Positions 24,348-31,526 of a stretch of 64,000 nucleotides of DNA are shown piece after piece. The stretch lies in the IMG/VR virus record IMGVR_UViG_3300047472_000134, positions 1 to 64,000 of that record. One strand, written 5' to 3'. The stretch comes from a virus. A program made the translations under genes and the position numbers. Position 1 is the first letter of the stretch. Every line of letters begins with the position of its first letter. The notes beneath the pieces were generated by a model, which saw only the letters and a list, made by a program, of their open reading frames with translations, ran no database searches and was not told the origin of the DNA.

Positions 24348-24654
24348 CGGGACAGCGTTCGGCCAGGTCGATCCCGGTCTCCTAGCCGAAACCCGCCAGC
24401 AGCAGAGCCTCTTCAACACGGAGATGCTCAAGTACCGGGTCCGCGACGGACAGAAGCAACTGTCCATCGCCTTTCACACCAAGACCAGCATGCCGGCCAT
24501 CTTCCTCGCCGCCGGCACGTATCCGGGCCTCGCATCGATCGAGGTCCATTCGAAGAGCTTCGTCACTGTCCACACACCTTACCGGACACCTGAAGACGTG
24601 AAGCTGATGCGGAGCCACTTCCGCGATCTCTGGCAAATGACCAACACCCTCTAA
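24331..24654 (+). CDS. hypothetical protein
   Basis: 107 residues starting HVTSDGTAFGQVDPGLLAET. Beta-rich middle (YRVRDGQKQLSIAFHTKTS), helix at the end (EDVKLMRSHFRDLWQMTNT). Start ATG overlaps the previous gene by 17 bases. No family recognised. Confidence 0.55.
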   Translation: MHVTSDGTAFGQVDPGLLAETRQQQSLFNTEMLKYRVRDGQKQLSIAFHTKTSMPAIFLAAGTYPGLASIEVHSKSFVTVHTPYRTPEDVKLMRSHFRDLWQMTNTL

Positions 24655-24667
24655 GAGAGCGATCCCC

Positions 24668-26203
24668 ATGACTGCGAAACCTGCTGTGCAGACAGCGGGC
24701 AGCTTTGTGCTGCCTGCAGATATTGAACGCTATGACGACAAGGTCACCGTGACCCTGCCTCATGGCTCGCTGATGTTCGACACGGAATTCTCCAAGGGCT
24801 GGGGCTACCGCTCGATCACTGTCCTTTCCAACGACGGTGACATCACGGTCGACGGCCAGTCAGTAACTGGGCTCGCAGAAATCTCGCGGCTCTATGGCTC
24901 ATATGCCAAGGCGATCCACGTCCATCGCTCGGCAACCAACATGGCCACCGAGCTGCACCACAACGAGGTGCTGCCCTCACATGACAATAACCCTTGGCTG
25001 CGCCACCAGTGGTACCGCGACAACTTCCTTCGCTGGGTTGAGCTTATGCCGCGGCCGAGTGCAACGGTGCCTGGCGCCGTTGCCTACTACCAGAACCTGG
25101 ACAAGCGCACCCGCAACATCCTGACGCCGATCAAGCCTGGACGCTTCCTGAAGAAATTCTTCGGGGACATCCTTTCCGAAGAACAGATCCATAGCGCTGC
25201 CATGGAATGGGCATCTCGGAACGAGGGCATTCAGGTCCGCGTCACCCAGGACGCGGACGAGATCCAGACCATCTACCAGGCACACCACTTCGGCTCGTGC
25301 ATGTGGTTCCCAAGTGGTGGGTACGAGGGTCACGTCCACCCTGCCCGCGTCTATGCTGGGCCGGATCTGGGCATCGCGTACATCGGAACGGTGGATGATC
25401 CGATCGCTCGCTGCGTCGTCTATCCTCAGAAAAAGCTCTACGTCTCGATCTACGGTGACGAGACCCGCATGGAGCCCCTCCTCCGCGAGATGGGCTACCG
25501 AAATGGCCATGGCCACGAGTGGCATGGTGCTCGCATCCAGCGCATCGAGTATGGGAACGACAGGTTCATCCTGCCTTATCTCGACATGACCAGCGGTGTC
25601 GATGACCTCGGTGATTACCTGCGGCTGGGTGGCTCGATCGAGTACGACAGCGACAGCGGAGTCACTCATCGCGACGACCGCACGGCGTGTGATGAGTGCA
25701 ACGGTCGCTATGACAGGGAAGATATCACCTACATCGCGCACCTACAGCTCGATGTCTGCGATGACTGCTGCCACTCGAACTTCTTCTACTGCCATGGTGA
25801 CCAAGAGTACCATCGTGACAGTGATCAAGCCACCACTCCTGGCGCCGGCTATTCCTACTCTGAGCACTTCGTCGAGAAGAGCAACGACTGGTTCAAGTGC
25901 GAGGGTCGTGAGGAATGGTTCCAGAAGGACCGCGTCACCTACATCACCTGTGCAAGTGATATGACGTATTGCCTGAGCTACGCTCAGGACAACGGCTACT
26001 ACTGTGAGTATTCACAGAAGTGGTTCGTGGATGAAGGCTGGAATGCGAGAGTAGAACTCGCGAACGGCAAAGAGGTCAATATAAACGAGTTCGGCTCCAA
26101 GGAGGAGTTCGAAACCTTCGTTGAGACCGAAGGCACCACGATGGTGTGCCTCCCCTCCGACAATCAGCTCGAACTCGAGCTCCCCCTTCAGGAAGCAGCA
26201 TAA
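24668..26203 (+). CDS. large cysteine-rich protein with zinc-binding C-terminus
   Basis: 511 residues. The N-terminal ~330 residues are mixed alpha/beta without recognisable motif. The last ~170 contain two or three zinc-ribbon-like units: CDECNGRYDREDITYIAHL then CDDCCHSNFFYCHGDQEYH, and later CEGREEWFQKDRVTYITCA, CLSYAQDNGYYCEYSQKWF. The repeated aromatic/Cys pattern (CHGDQEYH, CEYSQKWF) suggests tandem LIM- or MYND-like knuckles. The largest unassigned protein in the accessory block. No function is proposed. Preceded by AGAGAGCGATCCCC, a weak ribosome site. Confidence 0.7.
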   Translation: MTAKPAVQTAGSFVLPADIERYDDKVTVTLPHGSLMFDTEFSKGWGYRSITVLSNDGDITVDGQSVTGLAEISRLYGSYAKAIHVHRSATNMATELHHNEVLPSHDNNPWLRHQWYRDNFLRWVELMPRPSATVPGAVAYYQNLDKRTRNILTPIKPGRFLKKFFGDILSEEQIHSAAMEWASRNEGIQVRVTQDADEIQTIYQAHHFGSCMWFPSGGYEGHVHPARVYAGPDLGIAYIGTVDDPIARCVVYPQKKLYVSIYGDETRMEPLLREMGYRNGHGHEWHGARIQRIEYGNDRFILPYLDMTSGVDDLGDYLRLGGSIEYDSDSGVTHRDDRTACDECNGRYDREDITYIAHLQLDVCDDCCHSNFFYCHGDQEYHRDSDQATTPGAGYSYSEHFVEKSNDWFKCEGREEWFQKDRVTYITCASDMTYCLSYAQDNGYYCEYSQKWFVDEGWNARVELANGKEVNINEFGSKEEFETFVETEGTTMVCLPSDNQLELELPLQEAA

Positions 26204-27096
26204 TGATCGACACTCTGCTCGACATGTTCTCCTATCAGCGCCCCTGTGGGGGAGCGACGGAGAAACTTTTCATCGCCAAGTACCTCTCGGCCTTCCAGCC
26301 GGATGAATACGAGAACCTGGTCCTGACCGTGGGCAGCAACCCGCGGATCCTCTTCTCGAGCCACATGGACACAGTCCATCGCTTCGATGGGATCAACAAC
26401 ACCCTCAAGTTCGACGGCCAGTTCCTGTCACAGACCGGCTCGAACTGCCTTGGCGCCGACGACACAGCTGGCGTCTTCCTGATGCTGGAGATGATCAAGG
26501 CCGAGATCCCCGGCGTCTACGTGATCCACTTCGGTGAGGAATGTGGTGGCATCGGGTCGAAGAGCCTGGCGAAAGGTAATCCGGACTTCTTCCGGGATAT
26601 CGACATCGCGATCGCCTTCGACCGCATGGGTTATGAGGACATCATCACCCACCAATGCTTTCAGCAGACAGCCTCTGACGCCTTCGCTCTATCCTTTGCG
26701 GCCGAGCTGGGCGGCAGCTTCAAGCCGAGCGACGACGGCGTCTACACGGACACGGCCGAGTATGCCCACCTCGTTCCGGAATGCACCAACATCTCGGTCG
26801 GCTACTTCAACCAGCACAACAAGGGCGAAACGCAGGACGTCCGCTTCCTGCTGGCGCTACGCGAAGCGCTGCTCCAGGTCCGATGGGAGAACCTCGTCGT
26901 CGAGCGCGATCCGAGCGAGGTGGTGAAGAAGAAGTCGAGCTACTCCTACAAGTTCGAGAGGCGGCTTGAGGAGCGCAGCATGCGGGATCTCGTCTGGGAC
27001 TACCCGGATATCGCGGCTGACGTCATCCGCGCCATGGGCATTACGGTCGAGGATTTCGTGATCGCGATCGAGGAGCAGTACGGTGTCGCAGCCTAA
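26203..27096 (+). CDS. M28/M20-type zinc peptidase
   Basis: 297 residues. Metal and catalytic residues of the co-catalytic zinc peptidase fold are all visible: SSHMDTVH (H54, D56), NCLGADDTAGV (bridging D86), HFGEECGG (E112/E113, base and ligand), IAFDRMG (D140) and SVGYFNQHNKGE (final His 205). The central lid insertion of M20 enzymes seems absent, which favours an M28-like aminopeptidase. The C-terminal ~70 residues are a charged helical extension. The ATG overlaps the previous stop (TAATG). An intact peptidase of this class is unusual in phage; the substrate is unknown. Confidence 0.8.
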   Translation: MIDTLLDMFSYQRPCGGATEKLFIAKYLSAFQPDEYENLVLTVGSNPRILFSSHMDTVHRFDGINNTLKFDGQFLSQTGSNCLGADDTAGVFLMLEMIKAEIPGVYVIHFGEECGGIGSKSLAKGNPDFFRDIDIAIAFDRMGYEDIITHQCFQQTASDAFALSFAAELGGSFKPSDDGVYTDTAEYAHLVPECTNISVGYFNQHNKGETQDVRFLLALREALLQVRWENLVVERDPSEVVKKKSSYSYKFERRLEERSMRDLVWDYPDIAADVIRAMGITVEDFVIAIEEQYGVAA

Positions 27097-27331
27097 CTTC
27101 ACCGTCAGCAAGACTGGTTCATGCTGGCTCGAGGGCGTGGGGCACTGCTCCTCACGCGACCTCCCTGCCCTCCTCTCAGTCCGATATGACGCAGTCGTCG
27201 AGCTCCAATGGGAGTTCATCGACACCTGCATCATCTGGCTGACCTTCGAAAAGATCCACGTCCTCAAAAACGGGGTGCAGAACTCTGCTCCTTGGTACAA
27301 CACGGATATACTTAGGAGTTACTGTCAGTGA
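27083..27331 (+). CDS. hypothetical protein
   Basis: 82 residues from GTG 27083, with AGGAG 7 bases upstream. Contains SKTGSCWLEGVGHCSSRDLP and a hydrophobic stretch FIDTCIIWLTFEKIHV. It overlaps the peptidase gene by 14 bases. No family recognised. Confidence 0.5.
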   Translation: MSQPNFTVSKTGSCWLEGVGHCSSRDLPALLSVRYDAVVELQWEFIDTCIIWLTFEKIHVLKNGVQNSAPWYNTDILRSYCQ

Positions 27332-27729
27332 ATAAATCGAACCTGACGATACTTGCCGACTACCTCGACACCCTCCCCTCCCCTCAATTCGACATGACCT
27401 ACTTCGCCCGCGACGAACACGACGAGGTGCTCACCAGACCGGTGACCCACGAATGTGCGACCGTCGCATGCGCCGTAGGTTGGGGACCAGCTGCGGGAAT
27501 CCCGGTCAACGACGCCTCCTGCTGGACACAGTACAGCCGTGACGCGTTCGGCCTCGAGCCCAATCTCGACGCCTGGAACTGGTGCTTCGCTGGAGCCTGG
27601 TCTCACATCGACAACTCACCGGCCGGCGCCGCCAAGCGGATCCGCCACCTCATAGAGGTCGGTCTTCCGTGGGACGCGGAGAGGCAGCGCCATGGACTGA
27701 CACCGTACATTTTTGGAGTGAAGCATTGA
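27328..27729 (+). CDS. hypothetical protein with CATVACAVGW motif
   Basis: 133 residues from GTG 27328, overlapping the previous stop. The core THECATVACAVGWGPAAGIP and WNWCFAGAWSHIDN matches a widespread small family in phages and bacteria with the C-x-T-x-x-C-A-x-G-W signature and a closing helix (AAKRIRHLIEVGLPW). The N-terminal helix LADYLDTLP and YFAR recall the DUF6197 copies upstream, so the two families may be related. Function unknown. Confidence 0.6.
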   Translation: MNKSNLTILADYLDTLPSPQFDMTYFARDEHDEVLTRPVTHECATVACAVGWGPAAGIPVNDASCWTQYSRDAFGLEPNLDAWNWCFAGAWSHIDNSPAGAAKRIRHLIEVGLPWDAERQRHGLTPYIFGVKH

Positions 27730-27926
27730 AATACATCATCCTCGCCCGCGACGGCTGCAGCTACTGCGACATGGCCAAGGCCATGCTGCCGGATGCGATC
27801 GTCTTGAACGACTACACGGCTCACCTGATCGTCAAGGAAGGCGGCTTCGGTACCTTCCCGCAGATCTTCCACAACGGCAAGCACATCGGAGGCTACACTG
27901 AGCTCCTCTCCTACCGACCAGACTGA
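27726..27926 (+). CDS. glutaredoxin
   Basis: 66 residues from a TTG at 27726, with TGGAG 8 bases upstream and a 4-base TTGA overlap. It has the glutaredoxin layout: strand KYIILARD, active site GCSYCDMAK (C11-x-x-C14), cis-proline loop FGTFPQIF, and GKHIGGYTELL at the end. Phage glutaredoxins reduce ribonucleotide reductase; the class I NrdA/NrdB pair at 58-61 kb is the likely partner. The usual third strand is short, so this is a minimal version. Confidence 0.85.
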   Translation: MKYIILARDGCSYCDMAKAMLPDAIVLNDYTAHLIVKEGGFGTFPQIFHNGKHIGGYTELLSYRPD

Positions 27927-28134
27927 GTACCGGCTCGGATCGAGCGCAGCTATCTATGCGCCGGGGATCGTGAACTGGGCAATTCACGGCTACTGGAACA
28001 GGCCCGACCGCCCTCACCTCGAGAACACGATCGCCAACGGCTGGAAGATTCCCGTCGAGGCTGTCCGCGCCCTTCTGTCGAAGAAGGTGCCGTACACGAT
28101 CGAGGGCGAGACGGTGGTGTTCACCCATGGCTAG
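27898..28134 (+). CDS. hypothetical protein with probable CTG start
   Basis: 78 residues in a frame that lacks ATG, GTG or TTG at its natural beginning. Protein-like sequence begins within a few codons of CTG 27898 (TEYRLGSSAAIYAPGIVNWA, then HGYWNRPDRPHLENTIANGW and ALLSKKVPYTIEGETV). CTG 27898 has GGAGG 5 bases upstream and overlaps the glutaredoxin gene by 29 bases. The stop overlaps the next ATG by 8 bases. An internal GTG would lose a third of the conserved-looking part. No family recognised. Confidence 0.5.
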   Translation: MSSSPTDQTEYRLGSSAAIYAPGIVNWAIHGYWNRPDRPHLENTIANGWKIPVEAVRALLSKKVPYTIEGETVVFTHG

Positions 28135-28369
28135 ACAGTATGTGATCACCGAGCCTGAATACCAGTCGCTCCTCGACAGGCTCGACTTGGTCAACCTGCG
28201 AATGTCGAATGTCTGCGACCCCTACCGCCACCTCGACGACGCTTGGCGCAACCTGACCGACAAGGAGAAGGAGAACTGCAAGGCAGCGATCGACAACATC
28301 CACCGTGGGTTCCACTTCGTCGTCGTGCGTTGGGCTCAGGAGATGGGCTTCGACGGGAGGCGCAAATGA
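28127..28369 (+). CDS. hypothetical helical protein
   Basis: 80 residues: VITEPEYQSLLDRLDLVNLR, then a helix DKEKENCKAAIDNIHRG and the end FHFVVVRWAQEMGF. Overlaps both neighbours by 8 and 4 bases. No family recognised. Confidence 0.55.
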   Translation: MARQYVITEPEYQSLLDRLDLVNLRMSNVCDPYRHLDDAWRNLTDKEKENCKAAIDNIHRGFHFVVVRWAQEMGFDGRRK

Positions 28370-28581
28370 AGATCGAGAGAACCTCACGCGGATTCGCGAT
28401 CGTCAAGTTCACCGATCGCTATGGCGTCGATTGCAGTCTGCAGAAAAGCAGCCTCGCATTCGAGGACGCCATCTGGCTGGGCACGTCGGATCGCATGCAC
28501 CTGACCCAGGACATGGTCCGCGATTTGCTGCCCCTCCTCACTCGCTTTGCTGAGACCGGCGAGATCCATGAGGACACCTGA
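28366..28581 (+). CDS. hypothetical protein
   Basis: 71 residues, starting KIERTSRGFAIVKFTDRYGV and continuing DCSLQKSSLAFEDAIWLG, ending in the helix DMVRDLLPLLTRFAETGEI. The pattern R-G-F-x-x-x-x-F-x-D-x-x-G is seen in small phage proteins of unknown role. ATGA overlap upstream. Confidence 0.58.
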   Translation: MKIERTSRGFAIVKFTDRYGVDCSLQKSSLAFEDAIWLGTSDRMHLTQDMVRDLLPLLTRFAETGEIHEDT

Positions 28582-28816
28582 CAGTGTCCGCTACAGCTTA
28601 GGCTACGATGATTGGGGCAACCACCCTGCCCTTCTCCACCCGAATGACAAACTCGCCATTGACGGCGAGATCGACAACGGGCGCTACGGCAAGACCGGCG
28701 TGCCTCGAGCTGGTGGCGAGACGATCTGCAAGTGCGGCTTCTCGTTCTACCTTCACCCGCCGGTCCAAGGCGCTCTCTACTTCACCCGAACATGCGAAGG
28801 CATCGTCAAACTATAA
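28568..28816 (+). CDS. hypothetical protein
   Basis: 82 residues with GYDDWGNHPALLHPND and a CKCGF element near the end (ETICKCGFSFYLHPP), followed later by TCEG; a lone metal-binding knuckle is possible. Overlaps the previous gene by 14 bases. Last gene before the partition-region repeats. Confidence 0.55.
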   Translation: MRTPDSVRYSLGYDDWGNHPALLHPNDKLAIDGEIDNGRYGKTGVPRAGGETICKCGFSFYLHPPVQGALYFTRTCEGIVKL

Positions 28817-28818
28817 AC

Positions 28819-28850
28819 TGCGTTGACGCACGTTAACGCACATCAACGCA
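28819..28850. repeat. partition-region repeat block 1
   Basis: Contains TGACGCACGTTAACGCA (28824-28840) inside the larger palindrome TGCGTTGA-N16-TCAACGCA. The 17-mer recurs exactly at 29073-29089 and in inverted form with two changes at 31029-31045. Lies 10 bases before the ATG of the next gene. Confidence 0.75.
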
Positions 28851-28859
28851 GGAACATTA

Positions 28860-29075
28860 ATGAGCAGAAAGATTACCTCGGTCATCGGACCAGAACCGAT
28901 GCGAACAGGCGAAGATCCCGATTTCTACTCGGTCGGGCGTAACGACGTCACCAAGATCGATGAGTGGGAGCAGAATCTCGGCTCCTACGCCATCATCTGG
29001 TTTGAGGTCTACACCTCAAAAGGCCTGCTGGCGAAGATGAACGCGATGCATGTCGCCGCTGTGCGTTATGACTGA
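28860..29075 (+). CDS. hypothetical protein between repeat blocks
   Basis: 71 residues: SRKITSVIGPEPMRTGEDPD, then DEWEQNLGSYAIIWFEVYT and KGLLAKMNAMHVAAVRYD. Sandwiched between two partition-region repeats, so it may belong to the partition locus and be under the same control. No DNA-binding motif is obvious. Confidence 0.55.
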   Translation: MSRKITSVIGPEPMRTGEDPDFYSVGRNDVTKIDEWEQNLGSYAIIWFEVYTSKGLLAKMNAMHVAAVRYD

Positions 29076-29117
29076 CGCACGTTAACGCATGACGCATTGT
29101 GCAGCATTTTGAGGCAT
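29073..29117. repeat. partition-region repeat block 2
   Basis: TGACGCACGTTAACGCA at 29073-29089, an exact copy of block 1, followed by TGACGCATTG and GCATGTTAACGTCC (about 29114-29127). Several GTTAAC-centred units upstream of the ParA gene, as expected for a parS centromere or an operator bound by the RHH partner. Confidence 0.75.
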
Positions 29118-29182
29118 GTTAACGTCCTGTAAGGCATTGACATGCACTCTGCTGCTACAACAACAACGCTTAAAGGACGCAC
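29076..29182 (+). promoter_or_regulatory. probable parA promoter/operator region
   Basis: 107 bases between the stop of the upstream gene and parA. It holds repeat block 2, TGTTAACGTCC, then GGCATTGACATGCACTCTG where TTGACA could be a -35 element, and AAAGGA 7 bases before the ATG. Autoregulation by the RHH partner would be typical. Confidence 0.5.
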
Positions 29183-29857
29183 ATGCCCGTAATTACGGTA
29201 GCGAACCCCAAGGGTGGGGCAGGGAAGTCGACCACGACTCTCGTCCTCGCCTCCACCCTGGCCTCCCGCGGCGCCAGTGTCATCATCCTGGACTGTGATC
29301 CGAACCAACCCATCACTGGATGGAGGGGAGGGGACTCAAAGAGCAAGGTCATCGTCGATGGCGACGTCAACGAGAGCAACGTCACATCGAAGCTCGACCA
29401 ATACCGGAAGGAATACCAGTTCGTGTTCGTCGATCTCGAGGGCACAGCCAGCCGGTTGATGTCGCGGGCTCTGGCTCGAGCCAACTTGGCCGTCATTCCG
29501 ATCCAAGCCAGCCCGACAGATGCAGAGCTGGCTGCGAAAGCTATTCGCCTGATCCAGGAAGAGGAGCAGGCATTCGAGAAGACGATCCCGTATCGGATCC
29601 TCTTCACCCGCACGAGCCCAGTCATCGCGACCAAGCTAGAGAAAGCCATCCTCGCCCAATTGAAGGGAGGGGAGGTGCCAACCTTCAGCAACCACCTGAA
29701 TGAGCGTGCGGCTTACAAGTCGCTCTTCTATCACCAGCTGGATCTGGACGAACTGGACTCGAATGAAGTTAATGGCCTCCCGCAGGCTAGAGAAAATGCA
29801 CTGCGCCTGGCTGAAGAGCTCATCGAGCTGGTCGTGCAGAAGAAAGAAGCAGCATGA
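29183..29857 (+). CDS. parA: ParA-family partition ATPase
   Basis: 224 residues, the size of short (type Ib) ParA proteins without an N-terminal HTH. It has the deviant Walker [11 protein letters not shown] (K10 and K15), Walker A' [10 protein letters not shown], Walker B FVFVDLEG and [10 protein letters not shown]. These ATPases form gradients on the nucleoid and move bound cargo DNA. The gene overlaps a small RHH protein by 4 bases and follows GTTAAC repeats, which together form a complete partition-locus layout. VirC1-like or cargo-positioning ParA proteins are alternatives. Confidence 0.85.
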   Translation: MPVITVANPKGGAGKSTTTLVLASTLASRGASVIILDCDPNQPITGWRGGDSKSKVIVDGDVNESNVTSKLDQYRKEYQFVFVDLEGTASRLMSRALARANLAVIPIQASPTDAELAAKAIRLIQEEEQAFEKTIPYRILFTRTSPVIATKLEKAILAQLKGGEVPTFSNHLNERAAYKSLFYHQLDLDELDSNEVNGLPQARENALRLAEELIELVVQKKEAA

Positions 29858-30141
29858 CCGGCAAGAACCTTGGCTTCGGCCGTCTCGCAGAAATCAAGCC
29901 AGAGGCCGATGAGCCGGCGCCGATCCCTGACCGGAAGGTCGACGAAGTGGCCGAGAAGCATGGTTTCGTCAGCCGCGAGCCGGTCCAGAAAATTGTCCGC
30001 CGGAAAGAAGCGGAGCCTAGTGGGAACCTGAACATCCGCCCGCCGCTCTCGACCTACAATCGGTTCGTCCAGTGGGCGATCGACAACAACCTCAGCTACC
30101 CGCAGGCTCTGAAGGAGCTGATGGATAGGGCCAAAATCTGA
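29854..30141 (+). CDS. RHH-type ParB-like partner of ParA
   Basis: 95 residues. The N-terminal ~55 are polar and probably flexible ([20 protein letters not shown]), usual for the ParA-stimulating tail of small ParB proteins. The last 35 ([20 protein letters not shown] then [13 protein letters not shown]) fit a ribbon-helix-helix domain. ATGA overlap with parA. It probably binds the GTTAAC repeats and represses the promoter. Also possible: an unrelated small RHH regulator. Confidence 0.68.
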   Translation: MTGKNLGFGRLAEIKPEADEPAPIPDRKVDEVAEKHGFVSREPVQKIVRRKEAEPSGNLNIRPPLSTYNRFVQWAIDNNLSYPQALKELMDRAKI

Positions 30142-31022
30142 TGCCTCAAGAGTTTCAATCTCACATCACCTTCAGATGCCCCAAGTGTCGTGAAGTCTCG
30201 TCTGGTCCCGTGACCATCCCAGAACCGGACTGGTCGGCCGCAGAGGAAATGTCAGACCTCAACTCCGAAGGCCAGATCTCTATCCAGTGCCAGTGGTGTG
30301 ACACTGCTTACGATGCCTATGTCATAAACAACGCCGGTTCAGTATCAATTACGTTGATCGATTTTGAAGAGGTCGTGGTCGACGCGGACCATGCCTTTTA
30401 CTCTTTCGATGAGGACTGGCCTGAACCTGAACTACCAACTGACCCTGCGGATATTTTCGAGGACCTTCAGTCGGAAGTTACTCATTGGCTGAAGCAGCAT
30501 GGCAATGGCGACGGAGGTGCTTTGATCAACCGAATGCTCTTTGCCTCGCTATTCAGTGGCCTCGAGTCATTCCTCAGCGATACTTTGATCAAAGCCGTCA
30601 CAGAGCGTCCCGAGGCTCTCGCCAATCTGCTTGAGCACGACAAAGACATCCTGACCGAGAAATTCACACTCCTTGAGATATCTAAACACCCCAACCTAGT
30701 GGTTGACACAGTAACAACCCATTTGCGGGAAATTCTCTACCACAATCTACCCAAGGTGAACGCTCTCTACCGCATTGCACTAGGCATTGACTTCTTCAAA
30801 ATGCTTGACAAGGAGGAGGTCAAAACGCTCAACAACGCGGTCCAGCTTCGCCATCACTGCGTTCACCGCAATGGCAAAGACATCGACGGAAATCGCCTTG
30901 ATGTTTTCACGCCAGAATATGTCTCATCGATCCTCGATCTCACAACTTGGCTGGTCAGAAAACTAGATGCTGCAGTGAGCGGGAAGCGACTCATTATAGA
31001 CGATGACGACCTCCCCTTTTGA
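30141..31022 (+). CDS. zinc-ribbon HEPN-domain protein (RiboL-PSP-HEPN-like)
   Basis: 293 residues. N-terminal zinc ribbon: FRCPKCREV and IQCQWCDTAY. Residues about 130-285 form a helical HEPN-type domain: INRMLFASLFSGLESFLSDT and, near residue 237, the R-x4-H motif in LRHHCVHRNGKD. HEPN domains of this kind act as RNases in toxin and anti-phage systems or as binding modules. The gene shares a base with the RHH stop. It looks more AT-rich than its neighbours, so it may be a recent arrival. Whether it is active as a nuclease cannot be told from sequence. Confidence 0.72.
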   Translation: MPQEFQSHITFRCPKCREVSSGPVTIPEPDWSAAEEMSDLNSEGQISIQCQWCDTAYDAYVINNAGSVSITLIDFEEVVVDADHAFYSFDEDWPEPELPTDPADIFEDLQSEVTHWLKQHGNGDGGALINRMLFASLFSGLESFLSDTLIKAVTERPEALANLLEHDKDILTEKFTLLEISKHPNLVVDTVTTHLREILYHNLPKVNALYRIALGIDFFKMLDKEEVKTLNNAVQLRHHCVHRNGKDIDGNRLDVFTPEYVSSILDLTTWLVRKLDAAVSGKRLIIDDDDLPF

Positions 31023-31028
31023 CGCATC

Positions 31029-31045
31029 TGCGTTAACGCACGTCA
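31029..31045. repeat. partition-region repeat block 3 (inverted)
   Basis: TGCGTTAACGCACGTCA, the inverse of the 17-mer in blocks 1 and 2 with two changes. Preceded by TGACGCATC. It closes the par-HEPN segment on the right side. Confidence 0.7.
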
Positions 31046-31061
31046 TTCAATCAAAGCCTCG

Positions 31062-31080
31062 GCCCCGCCGGGGCTTTTTC
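31062..31080 (+). terminator. terminator after par-HEPN unit
   Basis: GCCCC-GCC-GGGGC followed by TTTTTCTTTT. Clean rho-independent terminator 39 bases after the HEPN stop. Confidence 0.75.
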
Positions 31081-31094
31081 TTTTGGAGAACACA

Positions 31095-31526
31095 ATGCTG
31101 CTCAGCCATAGCCAAGCCCGAGCAATCGCGGAAGCGACCTGGGGGAGGGGAGGGACGCACTCCTACGGCACCAACACAGCCGGCGCGTTCTACTTCTCCT
31201 GCTCCGGACATGGTGGCTTCGTCATCAGCCTCGACTCCTTGACCAATGAGGAGCTCGTCGAGATCAGCCCCTATATCAATATCGAGGAGGGAACGCTGTA
31301 TCGATGGGGCCGGCGAACCCGCTTCATGCATCCTTACCGAACGTCGGGCTTCAAGATCTCGTTCGACGCGACGATCGACAAGGTCAAGTTCTTCCTGCTC
31401 GAGGAGGACTGCGACTGGGCGCTGGCCTACGTCTTCACCGGAATCCGACACAAGACCGACCCGGTCACACCGATCCGGGCGCAAGAATCATTCGAGAGGT
31501 ACCATGTCAAAGAACAACGAGCCTAG
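31095..31526 (+). CDS. hypothetical protein
   Basis: 143 residues from ATG 31095 (GGAG upstream; a TTG four codons earlier is in frame). Contains ARAIAEATWGRGGTHSYGT, AFYFSCSGHGGFVISLD and, later, KFFLLEEDCDWALAYVFTGI. The HGG-F-V-I and EEDCDWA elements are typical of a small phage-only family I cannot name. Last 23 bases overlap the next gene. Confidence 0.6.
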   Translation: MLLSHSQARAIAEATWGRGGTHSYGTNTAGAFYFSCSGHGGFVISLDSLTNEELVEISPYINIEEGTLYRWGRRTRFMHPYRTSGFKISFDATIDKVKFFLLEEDCDWALAYVFTGIRHKTDPVTPIRAQESFERYHVKEQRA

